DNA of 34,943 nucleotides. Origin: Clostridia bacterium. Its GTDB lineage: Bacteria; Bacillota; Clostridia; Oscillospirales; Acutalibacteraceae. The stretch lies in contig JAUNDK010000012.1 of assembly GCA_030526115.1 (NCBI GenBank), positions 1 through 34,943 on the forward strand, written 5' to 3'. Of the stretch, positions 8,155 through 15,813 are shown one piece after another. How positions within the stretch are numbered: the first letter of the stretch is position 1; every line of letters starts with the position of its first letter. Under the pieces are notes generated by a model. The model searched no databases. It was given only the letters and a program-made list of their open reading frames with translations, and had not been told where the DNA came from. A program made the translations under genes and the position numbers.

Positions 8155-9153
8155 TCAGATTACCTTATCTATATAATACTTTGTGATGGATAATAATTCT
8201 CTTGAATAATATGTTGGGAACAGCCACATATTTGTCTTACATGCATGGCTGTAAACTGTGAATCCGAGATCCCTTGCCTGGCTGGAAGCTCTGAACATAT
8301 GGAAGTTCTGAGTTACGACAACAATGCTGTTTCCAAGCTTGTTCTCAGCGAGAACTGTCTTTGAAAAGCTGAGGTTCTCAAGTGTTGATGTTGACTTATC
8401 TTCCATAAGAATTCTGTCTTCTTTTACACCGAGTGATAAGAGATATGCCTTGGCTGCACTTGCTTCTGTCCATGGCTCGTCACTTCCCTGACCACCTGTA
8501 ACAATGCACTTTGCATCAGGATGCTCATCAAGATATTCCTTTGCAGCATTGAGACGATTCTGTAAAGATACACTTACACCGCTCTCATATACTCTTGCGC
8601 CGAGGACAACAACTGTTGCATCTTCTTTAGGGTCTTCATAATTAACACTTAACATCTGGAAAGTGCAGAATCCGAACCAGCAGACAGCAATAAAGAACAC
8701 AAGTGATACAAGATACCAGAGTATATTCATTCCGGTTCTTTCGCCATGCTTTGTGAGCACGCCCTTTATGTTTGCAAGAAGGAGCACACATACACAGAAT
8801 GCAACCGCAATTGCAGATGTAACTGTGAAATAGCTTTTTGCAATCGGAATGCAGAAGAATACTATTCCAAGAACAGACAGAACAGATACTATGACTCGGA
8901 TAATCCTGCATACAGGATTACTTCTGTGCTCGATTACATCATACTCATCAATCTCCGGTTCTTTTCGGTTTTTCTCTGCCTGTGGTTTCTCAGGAGCAGA
9001 GTCACGGGATATATCCTCGAATTTTACTTCTTCATCGGGGAGTTTCTCTTCCCAGTTTGTAAAAGCAGGCTCCTGTGGTTTTATCTGTGGAGCCGGTTTT
9101 TCCGGTTTGCGATAATGACTGCCTGCGGCATGCTTTGGAACATATTTTGCCAT
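8155..9153 (-). CDS. YdcF/ElyC-like DUF218 membrane protein
   Basis: The 332 residues divide into a Pro/Glu/Lys-rich cytoplasmic N terminus (1-80), three hydrophobic spans (about 86-105, 113-130 and 145-168), and a C-terminal DUF218 domain. DUF218 is recognised by VVVLGARV, VTGGQGSDEPWTEA, the Ser/Thr-rich EDKSTSTLENLSFSK, and VVTQNFHMFRA. Related E. coli proteins (YdcF, SanA, ElyC) affect envelope integrity, but no reaction is settled. It is the first gene of the pyr operon: GGAGG lies 8 bases before the ATG at 9153, with a good promoter upstream. The charged N-terminal extension is unusual compared with short family members. Confidence 0.88.
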   Translation of the reverse strand: MAKYVPKHAAGSHYRKPEKPAPQIKPQEPAFTNWEEKLPDEEVKFEDISRDSAPEKPQAEKNRKEPEIDEYDVIEHRSNPVCRIIRVIVSVLSVLGIVFFCIPIAKSYFTVTSAIAVAFCVCVLLLANIKGVLTKHGERTGMNILWYLVSLVFFIAVCWFGFCTFQMLSVNYEDPKEDATVVVLGARVYESGVSVSLQNRLNAAKEYLDEHPDAKCIVTGGQGSDEPWTEASAAKAYLLSLGVKEDRILMEDKSTSTLENLSFSKTVLAENKLGNSIVVVTQNFHMFRASSQARDLGFTVYSHACKTNMWLFPTYYSRELLSITKYYIDKVI

Positions 9154-9213
9154 GTAAGTATCCTCCCTAATTATATAGCCATAATCAGCCTATTTTATTT
9201 CATAATCGATTTT

Positions 9214-9242
9214 ATTATACAATTATAAAATATAAACTGCAA
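9214..9242 (-). promoter_or_regulatory. Promoter of the ydcF-pyrCFKD-ruvX operon
   Basis: On the minus strand TTGCAG (9237-9242) and a perfect TATAAT (9214-9219) are separated by 17 bases. The leader is about 55 bases and runs to the ribosome binding site of the first gene. I see no PyrR-type attenuator hairpin in this leader. Confidence 0.8.
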
Positions 9243-9250
9243 GTTTTGAC

Positions 9251-9286
9251 ATAAAAAAATTTCGGGAACCCGAGGGTCCCCGAAAC
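9251..9286 (-). terminator. Intrinsic terminator of the hydCBA operon
   Basis: The arms at 9260-9271 and 9274-9285 pair over about 11 bases with one mismatch. On the minus strand they are followed by TTTTTTTAT. It lies 25 bases past hydA and separates the hydrogenase operon from the pyr operon promoter. Confidence 0.9.
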
Positions 9287-9310
9287 TGTATGTTATATTA
9301 AGCTGTCAGA

Positions 9311-11047
9311 TTACTTCTCTCTTGCAACATATGTTGTGTGGAGGAGCTCATGAGCCTTGTGTGAACCCGGCTTTTCAAGATACTCTTCATAAAGCTTGAT
9401 AACTGCAGGGCTCTTATGAGACTTTCTTAAAGGCATGTTTGCATCCTGATTGTAAAGAGCGGATGCACGGAGAGCCTTAACGTCGTTCTCAGCCTTAACG
9501 TTTGCGCTCTGGATTGGCTGACCGCCACCGTTTACACAACCGCCAGGGCAGCACATGATTTCAACGATCTGATAATCAGCCTCGCCGGATCTGATCTTCT
9601 TGAGAATCTCGTTAGCGTTTGTAAGACCGGAAGCAACTGCTGCCTTAACCTCAATACCGCCAACGTTATATGTAGCCTCTTTGATACCTGCTGTACCACG
9701 AACTTCCTGATAGTCGATGGAGTCGAGGTCTTCGCCTGTAATCCAGTCAGCAGCTGTACGGAGAGCAGCCTCCATAACACCACCTGTTGCACCGAAGATA
9801 ACTGCGGCACCTGTGGAATCACCGAGGATATCATCAAACTTCTCCTCAGGCATCTTAGCAAAGTTGAGCTGAGCAGCCTTAATCATACGGGCAAGCTCTC
9901 TTGTTGTGATGGAGTAATCGACGTCAGGATAACCTGCACCGTTCTCGTCATCTCTCTTAATCTCAAACTTCTTAGCTACGCAAGGCATTACGGATACGGA
10001 AACAATCTTGGAAGGATCGATTCCCTCTCTCTCAGCAAACCATGACTTGATGAGAGCACCTGTCATGTTCTGAGGTGACTTGCAGGAAGAAAGATTGTCG
10101 ATGAGGTCAGGATAATAATGCTCACAGAACTTAACCCATCCAGGTGAACAGGATGTGATAATTGGGAGCTTACCGCCGTTCTTAACTCTGTCGATGAACT
10201 CGTTAGCTTCTTCCATGATAGTAACATCAGCACCGAAGTCTGTGTCGAATACCTTGTCAAAGCCGAGTCTTCTGAGAGCTGCAGCCATCTTGCCCTCTAC
10301 ATTTGTGCCGATTGGCATACCGAACTCTTCGCCGAGTGCTGCACGAACAGCAGGAGCTGTCTGAACAACAACATACTTTTCAGGATCTGCGAGAGCCTCA
10401 TAAACCTCCTGCCAGTTCTCTTTCTCTGTGAGAGCACCTGTTGGGCAGGCATTGATGCACTGGCCGCAGGCTACGCAGGAAACATTTGCGAGGTCCTGAT
10501 TGAATGCAGAACCGATAACTGTATCGAAACCACGGTTGTTTGCACCGATAACTCCGACAAACTGCTGCTGACATGCTGCTACGCAACGACGGCAGAGTAT
10601 GCACTTAGCACTGTTTCTCTCGAGGTAAAGAGTGGAGTAATCGTTAGCTTCAGCAGGCTTTGCGCCATCCCAGCGGTCGTCGATATCAACACCGAGGTCA
10701 TAGCAGAGCTTCTGAAGTTCGCAGTTGTTATTTCTCTTACATGTAAGGCACTTCTTGTCATGTACGGAAAGGAGCATCTCAAGAGTCATCTTTCTGTGCT
10801 TACGTACCTTCTCTGTATTTGTGAAAATCTCCATGCCGGGATTGCAAGGATAGACGCAGGCAGCTGCAAGACCTCTTGCACCCTTAACTTCTACCATGCA
10901 CATACGGCATGCGCCGATCTGGTTTATGTCCTTTAAGTAGCAGAGTGTTGGAATATCAACACCAGCATATCTGGCAGCCTCAAGAATTGTGCTGCCGGCA
11001 GGAACGTCATAGGACATACCATTTATTGAAACATTAATCATATCCAT
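9311..11047 (-). CDS. hydA: [FeFe]-hydrogenase catalytic subunit (HydA/HndD, NAD(P)-linked type)
   Basis: Catalytic subunit of a multimeric [FeFe]-hydrogenase. The 578 residues hold an N-terminal [2Fe-2S] domain (Cys36, 47, 50, 64), a His-Cys3 [4Fe-4S] site (His96, Cys100, 103, 109), two 4Fe ferredoxin motifs (Cys149-159 and Cys191-201), then the H-cluster domain. L1 reads TSCSPGW (298-304), L2 is MPCVAKK with Cys356, and L3 is EIMCCPGGCVNGGGQP with Cys500 and Cys504. Compared with the classic TSCCPGW, the second L1 cysteine is Ser301, and L3 has an extra Cys499. Partner genes hydB and hydC point to NAD(P)H/ferredoxin-coupled, possibly bifurcating, H2 chemistry. GGAGG precedes the ATG at 11047. 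Confidence 0.96.
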   Translation of the reverse strand: MDMINVSINGMSYDVPAGSTILEAARYAGVDIPTLCYLKDINQIGACRMCMVEVKGARGLAAACVYPCNPGMEIFTNTEKVRKHRKMTLEMLLSVHDKKCLTCKRNNNCELQKLCYDLGVDIDDRWDGAKPAEANDYSTLYLERNSAKCILCRRCVAACQQQFVGVIGANNRGFDTVIGSAFNQDLANVSCVACGQCINACPTGALTEKENWQEVYEALADPEKYVVVQTAPAVRAALGEEFGMPIGTNVEGKMAAALRRLGFDKVFDTDFGADVTIMEEANEFIDRVKNGGKLPIITSCSPGWVKFCEHYYPDLIDNLSSCKSPQNMTGALIKSWFAEREGIDPSKIVSVSVMPCVAKKFEIKRDDENGAGYPDVDYSITTRELARMIKAAQLNFAKMPEEKFDDILGDSTGAAVIFGATGGVMEAALRTAADWITGEDLDSIDYQEVRGTAGIKEATYNVGGIEVKAAVASGLTNANEILKKIRSGEADYQIVEIMCCPGGCVNGGGQPIQSANVKAENDVKALRASALYNQDANMPLRKSHKSPAVIKLYEEYLEKPGSHKAHELLHTTYVAREK

Positions 11048-11065
11048 TATTGTAAGTCCTCCCTA

Positions 11066-12856
11066 TTATTCCTTAACGATAGCGCCGAACTTGCAGTTAG
11101 ACATACATACGCCGCACTTTACGCACTTATCTACATCGATTGTATGTACTTCTCTTACCTTACCATTGATAGCGCCAACAGGGCAGTTACGTGCACAGAG
11201 TGTGCAGCCCTTACACTTGTCAGCAACGATGGAGTAGTTGAGGAGAGCCTTACATGCACCTGCAGGGCACTTCTTCTCTGTAACGTGAGCAAGATACTCA
11301 TCACGATAGTAACGGAGTGTGGAGAGAACAGGGTTTGGAGCTGTCTGACCGAGACCGCAGAGGGAGTTGGCTTTGATATACTCACAAAGCTCTTCTGCCT
11401 TTTCGATATCCTCGAGTGTTCCCTTACCGCTTGTGATCTTGTCGAGAATCTCGAGAAGTCTCTTTGTACCGATACGGCATGGTGTACACTTACCGCAGGA
11501 CTCATCAACTGTGAACTCGAGGAAGAACTTAGCGATGTCAACCATACATGTGGTTTCATCCATAACGATAAGTCCACCTGAGCCCATCATGGAACCGATA
11601 GCAATGAGGTTATCGTAGTCAACTTCTACGTCAGCGAGTGCCTCCGGGATACATCCACCGGAAGGACCACCTGTCTGAGCAGCCTTGAACTTGTGACCGT
11701 TTGGAATACCGCCACCGATTTCTTCAACGATAGTACGAAGTGTTGTACCCATTGGAACCTCAACGAGACCTGTGTTATTGATCTTACCGCCGAGAGCGAA
11801 TACCTTTGTACCTGCGGACTTCTCAGTACCCATGGACTTGAACCAGTCTGCACCGTTTAAGATAATCTGTGGGATGTTAGCGTATGTTTCAACGTTGTTA
11901 AGAACTGTTGGCTTAGCGAAAAGACCCTTTACTGCAGGGAATGGAGGACGAACTCTTGGCTCACCTCTCTTACCTTCGATGGAAGTCATGAGGGCTGTCT
12001 CTTCACCGCAAACGAATGCACCTGCGCCGAGGCGGAGGTCGATATCAAAATCAAAACCTGTGCCGAAGATATCCTTACCGAGGAGACCGTACTCACGAGC
12101 CTGCTGAATAGCGATTCTGAGTCTGTCAACAGCGATTGGATACTCTGCACGAATGTAAATATAACCCTGTGTTGCGCCGATTGCGTAACCTGCGATAGCC
12201 ATAGCTTCGAGAACTACGTGTGGGTCACCTTCGAGAACGGAACGGTCCATGAATGCGCCCGGGTCACCTTCGTCAGCGTTACAGCATACATACTTCTGAT
12301 CTGCCTGGTTTGGTCTTGCGAACTTCCACTTAAGACCTGTTGGGAAGCCTGCACCACCACGGCCACGGAGACCGGAAGCGAGAATCTCGTCGATAACCTG
12401 CTCAGGTGTCATCTCTGTAAGAACCTTACCGAGAGCCTGATAACCGTCACGGGCGATGTACTCATCGATAACCTCCGGGTTTACAACACCGCAGTTACGA
12501 AGAGCAATTCTCTTCTGCTTTGCATAGAACTGTGTCTCGTTGAGGGACTTTGTTGTGTTGTCGTCAACGATTGTCTCTTTATAAAGAAGTCTCTTTACAA
12601 TTCTACCCTTGAGGAGATGTTCTGAAACAATTTCAGGAACATCATCAGGTGTAACCATGGAGTAGAAAGATCCTTCAGGATAAACAATAACGATTGGGCC
12701 GAGAGCACAAAGACCGAAGCAGCCTGTTCTTACAACGTTAACTTCTTCGCTTAAGCCCTGCTTTGCGAGCTCATCGTTAAGTCTTGCTACAATTTCATCT
12801 GAGTGGGAGGATGTACATCCTGTACCGCCGCAGACAAGAACGTTTGAACGGAACAT
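11066..12856 (-). CDS. hydB: NAD(P)-binding flavoprotein subunit of the [FeFe]-hydrogenase (HydB/HndC, NuoF-like)
   Basis: NuoF-like subunit that binds FMN and NAD(P)H. The order is: N-terminal thioredoxin-like [2Fe-2S] domain (Cys9, 14, 46, 50), the NuoF core with the glycine-rich GRGGAGFPTGLKW and the FMN motif NADEGDPGAFMDRSVLEGDPH, the [4Fe-4S] motif ESCGKCTPCRIG, and a C-terminal two-cluster ferredoxin domain (CKGCTLCARNCP and CVKCGVCMSNC). At 596 residues it matches the HydB/HndC length. It lies 18 bases upstream of hydA, and its ATG follows a CAGGAGG site. With HydA and HydC it would couple NAD(P)H and reduced ferredoxin oxidation to H2 release, or the reverse. Confidence 0.96.
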   Translation of the reverse strand: MFRSNVLVCGGTGCTSSHSDEIVARLNDELAKQGLSEEVNVVRTGCFGLCALGPIVIVYPEGSFYSMVTPDDVPEIVSEHLLKGRIVKRLLYKETIVDDNTTKSLNETQFYAKQKRIALRNCGVVNPEVIDEYIARDGYQALGKVLTEMTPEQVIDEILASGLRGRGGAGFPTGLKWKFARPNQADQKYVCCNADEGDPGAFMDRSVLEGDPHVVLEAMAIAGYAIGATQGYIYIRAEYPIAVDRLRIAIQQAREYGLLGKDIFGTGFDFDIDLRLGAGAFVCGEETALMTSIEGKRGEPRVRPPFPAVKGLFAKPTVLNNVETYANIPQIILNGADWFKSMGTEKSAGTKVFALGGKINNTGLVEVPMGTTLRTIVEEIGGGIPNGHKFKAAQTGGPSGGCIPEALADVEVDYDNLIAIGSMMGSGGLIVMDETTCMVDIAKFFLEFTVDESCGKCTPCRIGTKRLLEILDKITSGKGTLEDIEKAEELCEYIKANSLCGLGQTAPNPVLSTLRYYRDEYLAHVTEKKCPAGACKALLNYSIVADKCKGCTLCARNCPVGAINGKVREVHTIDVDKCVKCGVCMSNCKFGAIVKE

Positions 12857-12872
12857 AAATTATACCTCCTGA

Positions 12873-13244
12873 TTATAAGTTAGTAGAACCGATTGTGTAC
12901 TTGGATACTACATTACCGTTTACGATGTGATCGTTAACGATTTCAAGAGCCTTCTCAGGTGTTACCTTAACATAAGTTGTCTTGTTGCCTTCTGCATCAA
13001 CAACTTCTACGATTGGCTCATACTGGCAGATACCGATGCAGCCGGTCTGAGTGACCATAACATCTTTTACCTGTCTCTTAGCTACTTCTTCAACAATTGT
13101 GTTGAGAACAGGACGAGCACCTGCAGCGATACCGCAAGTAGCCATACCGACAAGAACACGGGTGGAAGCGCCGGACTCTGCACGGAGTGTAACGTTAGCC
13201 TGTGCCTTGTCTCTTATTGCCTTTAATTCAGCTAAAGATTTCAT
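12873..13244 (-). CDS. HndB-like thioredoxin-fold ferredoxin subunit
   Basis: A 123-residue HndB-type protein that usually lies between the ATPase and hydB genes in clostridial hyd operons. The recognisable segments are VGMATCGIAAGARPV and MVTQTGCIGICQYEPIVEV. Only three cysteines are present (37, 69, 73), one fewer than a standard four-Cys [2Fe-2S] site, so cluster binding would need another ligand or may be lost. No clear Shine-Dalgarno sequence precedes the ATG at 13244 and no other in-frame start exists before a stop codon. Translation may therefore depend on the short upstream ORF at 13266-13355 or be weak. Confidence 0.88.
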   Translation of the reverse strand: MKSLAELKAIRDKAQANVTLRAESGASTRVLVGMATCGIAAGARPVLNTIVEEVAKRQVKDVMVTQTGCIGICQYEPIVEVVDAEGNKTTYVKVTPEKALEIVNDHIVNGNVVSKYTIGSTNL

Positions 13245-13265
13245 TTTGCGTTCAGATTCGATCTG

Positions 13266-13355
13266 TCATATATTTGCATTAAAGCAGACAGACCGCCTTT
13301 CTCCCTTAATCATATCATCGAAGACATAAGGGAATATCTTCGAATCATCACTCAT
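13266..13355 (-). CDS. Candidate 29-residue small ORF in the hyd operon
   Basis: The ORF begins with an ATG that overlaps the end of the ATPase gene (ATGAGTGA) and runs 29 codons to TGA at 13266. An AAGGAG sequence lies four bases before the ATG, which is close spacing. The peptide begins MSDDSKIFPYVFDDMIKGER and has one Cys. It ends 21 bases before the hndB-like start, so it fills a gap that would otherwise be the largest in this operon. I recognise no family. It may be a coupling ORF for the next gene, which lacks its own ribosome site, or chance. Confidence 0.35.
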   Translation of the reverse strand: MSDDSKIFPYVFDDMIKGERRSVCFNANI

Positions 13356-13908
13356 AAAGCTCCTTTGTGTTCTCCTCGAAGAACTCCTTGAGCCAGAGAT
13401 AAATCTCCGGGGTATCAAGGGGAATATCATCTCCGAGAATTTCTTTTATCTCGTTTGTTTCTATGGAGAACTCTTTTGCCTCAGCGTCTGAAGCCTTATA
13501 GGTTCTTCTGTAAACGAAATTAATCTCAGGATTCTGTGTTATGAGTGGAAGCATTGTTGAATTAATGTCTCCGAGTGGAATCATATCTATATGAGAGGGT
13601 TTGAAATTCGCAGTCAGCTTTGTTCCCACACCGAGCTCTGACTCTATATAAAAGGATCCGCCGGTCATTTCCGCTTCCATCTTAAACAGCGGCACACCCA
13701 GACCGACTTTTCTTGTGGTTCTTGTCGTAAAGAACGGATTTGTAACACTCTCAACCTGCTCGGGACTCATTCCCTTGCCGTTATCGTTAATGGATATGCT
13801 GAGCAGATCATCGGGAACCGATTCATCTATGAGAACCTCCACACGGCTTGCGCCCGCAACTATGGAATTCTGTGCTATATCCATTACATTAAGAGATAAC
13901 TCTCTCAT
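13348..13908 (-). CDS. Histidine-kinase-like ATPase domain protein
   Basis: A GHKL ATPase domain with no phospho-acceptor His domain or sensor domain. The N-box is DIAQNSIVAGA (Asn14), the G1 box is INDNGKGMS (about 41-48), and the lid/G2 region is TTRKVGLGVPLFKMEAEMTGG followed by ELGVGTKL. The remaining C-terminal half (110-186) is unique and acidic at its end. Such a protein regularly accompanies hydC in clostridial hydrogenase operons; its role, perhaps regulatory phosphorylation or sequestration, is not established. It lies 9 bases after hydC. Its start codon ATG at 13908 has only a weak AGG ribosome site. Confidence 0.87.
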   Translation of the reverse strand: MRELSLNVMDIAQNSIVAGASRVEVLIDESVPDDLLSISINDNGKGMSPEQVESVTNPFFTTRTTRKVGLGVPLFKMEAEMTGGSFYIESELGVGTKLTANFKPSHIDMIPLGDINSTMLPLITQNPEINFVYRRTYKASDAEAKEFSIETNEIKEILGDDIPLDTPEIYLWLKEFFEENTKELYE

Positions 13909-13917
13909 GACCTGTTA

Positions 13918-14415
13918 TCAGTCAGCGTACTGAGCAAGGATCTTGTCAACATCCTCAGGTACGAGTCTGCCGTAAACCTCATCATTGATTGTCATAACAG
14001 GTGCGAGACCGCAGGCACCGATGCAGCGGCAGGCTGTGAGGGAGAACTTTCCGTCAGGAGTGCACTCCTCAGCGTTGATGCCGAGCTTTGTGATGAGTCT
14101 GTCGAGAACCTTATCGGAACCCTTAACATAGCATGCTGTACCGAGGCATACTGAAATGTGATACTTTCCTTTTGGAGAAAGTGCGAACTGGGAGTAGAAT
14201 GTGGAAACACCGTAAACTTCCTCGAGGGAAACCTCAAGTGCATCTGCAATCTGCTTCTGAACCTCTATCGGAAGATAACCGTAGATGTCCTGTGCCTGCT
14301 GAAGAGCCGGCATTACTGCGCCGGGCTGATCTTTGAGGCTCTCGAGCATAGCAACGAGCTTCTCGTGCTGCTCAGGAGTATCGTGAAATGGCAGGCTGCT
14401 GATAGTCTTAAGCAT
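13918..14415 (-). CDS. hydC: NuoE-like [2Fe-2S] subunit of the [FeFe]-hydrogenase (HydC/HndA)
   Basis: The smallest core subunit of HydABC-type hydrogenases. The 165 residues have an N-terminal helical bundle and a thioredoxin-like domain whose [2Fe-2S] ligands are Cys90 and Cys95 (VCLGTACYVKGS) and Cys131 and Cys135 (CRCIGACGLAP). In the known complexes it passes electrons between HydB clusters. It is the first gene of the operon: CAGGAGG is positioned well before the ATG at 14415, and the leader (about 90 bases) carries two similar dyads. It follows a terminator, so this operon is separable from the upstream HydS operon. Confidence 0.96.
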   Translation of the reverse strand: MLKTISSLPFHDTPEQHEKLVAMLESLKDQPGAVMPALQQAQDIYGYLPIEVQKQIADALEVSLEEVYGVSTFYSQFALSPKGKYHISVCLGTACYVKGSDKVLDRLITKLGINAEECTPDGKFSLTACRCIGACGLAPVMTINDEVYGRLVPEDVDKILAQYAD

Positions 14416-14445
14416 ATTAATTTTCCTCCTGCTTTAAATAGGATG

Positions 14446-14495
14446 ACATATACACGAAATGTTCTGTCAATTATCAATACATACTCACAGAATGT
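14446..14495 (-). promoter_or_regulatory. Pair of 17-bp imperfect dyads in the hydCBA leader
   Basis: On the minus strand ACATTCTGTGAGTATGT (14479-14495) and ACATTTCGTGTATATGT (14446-14462) are imperfect inverted repeats of the form ACATT-N2-GTG-N2-TATGT. They are 33 bp apart, about three helical turns. Including the preceding G and a following G-type match, the direct repeat is GAACATTNNGTGNNTATG. Both sites lie just downstream of the predicted transcription start, where a bound dimer could block elongation. The binding protein is unknown. Confidence 0.45.
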
Positions 14496-14513
14496 TCGTA
14501 ATAATACCCTATA

Positions 14514-14522
14514 ATTATAGCA
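14514..14522 (-). promoter_or_regulatory. Probable hydCBA promoter (extended -10)
   Basis: The minus strand shows TGCTATAAT, a perfect extended -10 with its hexamer at 14514-14519. No good -35 lies 16-18 bases upstream, which is tolerable for an extended -10 or suggests that an activator is needed. It follows the PHP-gene terminator and precedes hydC by about 100 bases. Confidence 0.6.
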
Positions 14523-14618
14523 AAAATATACCAAAAATAATTCTAAAAAAGAAATATAAAGCTGATTGAGACCTTACACACACAAAAACTTATTACATGG
14601 TTTTTGTATAAAATGCGC

Positions 14619-14647
14619 ATAAAAAGAGCTCCCTATGGAAGCTCTTA
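14619..14647 (-). terminator. Intrinsic terminator of the HydS operon
   Basis: The stem AAGAGCT-CC with GGA-AGCTCTT (about 14624-14646, with one bulge) closes a short loop. On the minus strand it is followed by TTTTTATG. It lies 36 bases past the PHP gene and separates the two hydrogenase operons. Confidence 0.8.
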
Positions 14648-14682
14648 CAAAAAACATTTAGATTTTTTATGCAATAAACACA

Positions 14683-15453
14683 TTACATTTCCGAACTGAT
14701 ACGAGGTCTGCGTCGAAAGGTTTCGAGTCTGCCCTCTCCTCTTCCGTCAATGAATGCTATAAGTGCCGACAGGCTTTTTTCGGGAAGTTCTATCCAGTTC
14801 ATATCCTCAGTCATAAGATGAAGATAGTGGGAATCGGAATCTGTGAAAACCAGTTTTCCCTCTATTTCGGGATTAAGTATTTTCAGCTGTTCAATGTCAC
14901 AGTCTCTTGTGATTTCACAGGCTGTGAATCCTGCTTCATCGGGGATTGCACCGAGGGATGCAATCACACTGTATGAATCTGCATTGACATGTGCGGGAAA
15001 AGCTGTTCCTCCGTATTTTCTTGCCAGAGGCAGTACCTCATTCACACTTATAAAAGAAGACGACAGCAGGAGCCTTTCCTCTGTACCGATTACCTCGTCA
15101 TTCTCGTCAAGAATGAGCTGATCGCCGAAGATATCCGCTCTGTTCTTTATGTCGGGAGTCTGTGAGTAAACATACTTCTGAAACTCAAGACAGCCCTCTA
15201 CGGAATCAAAAAGGCAGACCACATGAGCTTCTTCGGATGTGCACAGTTCCATTCCCGGAACCACGAGCACTCCCGCCTGTTTTCCCACCTCAACTGCGGC
15301 AGGTACGTTTCTTGAATCGTTATGATCGGTTACAGCCATTATGTCACAGCCAAGCAGAGCCGCCATGTTCACCATGTTATTCGGTGTCATGTCATTATCT
15401 CCACACGGAGACAGACATGAATGAATGTGCAGATCATATTTATATCTCTCCAA
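14683..15453 (-). CDS. PHP-domain phosphoesterase-like protein
   Basis: PHP (polymerase and histidinol phosphatase) family metal-dependent hydrolase fold, 256 residues. The first metal motif is DLHIHSCLSPCGDND (residues 7-21), followed by AVTDHNDSRN, a Glu in VVPGMELCTSEEAHVVCLF, HVNADSY, and the final SDSHYLH. These are the usual metal ligands, so it is probably an active phosphoesterase; the substrate is unknown. It is the last gene of the operon encoding the HydS-type hydrogenase and DRTGG proteins, a grouping I recall from other clostridia. The start is TTG at 15453 behind a GGGGGTG site. The stop is followed by a terminator. Confidence 0.9.
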   Translation of the reverse strand: MERYKYDLHIHSCLSPCGDNDMTPNNMVNMAALLGCDIMAVTDHNDSRNVPAAVEVGKQAGVLVVPGMELCTSEEAHVVCLFDSVEGCLEFQKYVYSQTPDIKNRADIFGDQLILDENDEVIGTEERLLLSSSFISVNEVLPLARKYGGTAFPAHVNADSYSVIASLGAIPDEAGFTACEITRDCDIEQLKILNPEIEGKLVFTDSDSHYLHLMTEDMNWIELPEKSLSALIAFIDGRGEGRLETFRRRPRISSEM

Positions 15454-15475
15454 GAAAGCACCCCCTTTGAATTAT

Positions 15476-15808
15476 TTATTTAAGTTCCTCGTATGCTTTT
15501 GTGCAGGCAGTATAGGTATTATCCGTTGTCTGATATACAGCTATTCCCTGCATATCCGCACGATTCTTTGCATCCTCATCAAGAGCTGCAAACTCTGTAA
15601 GAACTATTCCGCAGGCATCTGTAAGGGCGGCTACCGCAATGGCATTTATGTTGCCCATAACTGTAAACCAGAGGTTGTCCTCCTGACATCTGCCCATTAC
15701 CCAGCTGAGAAGATCTCCGACATATACGCCGTTTATTTCACGGTCGGCACCATCCTCACCTGCAAGGAGCTTCCAGCCGAATTTCTCGGCCATTTCACAT
15801 ATTTTCAT
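15476..15808 (-). CDS. DRTGG-domain protein (downstream copy)
   Basis: A 110-residue stand-alone DRTGG domain. The fold signature runs from DREINGVYVGDLLSWVMG through FTVMGNINAIAVAALTDACGIVLTEF to GIAVYQTTDNTY. DRTGG domains are found beside CBS domains and in phosphotransacetylase-type proteins, and are thought to sense small ligands; no ligand is known here. It is six bases from the HydS stop, with the PHP gene 22 bases further on. A second, diverged copy lies at the head of the same operon, so this operon has two paralogous DRTGG proteins around the hydrogenase. Confidence 0.88.
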   Translation of the reverse strand: MKICEMAEKFGWKLLAGEDGADREINGVYVGDLLSWVMGRCQEDNLWFTVMGNINAIAVAALTDACGIVLTEFAALDEDAKNRADMQGIAVYQTTDNTYTACTKAYEELK

Positions 15809-15813
15809 TGTTA

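Noticed and set aside
9154-9210. PyrR-type attenuator ahead of the pyr operon
   Set aside because: The short leader has no terminator hairpin or PyrR-binding loop.
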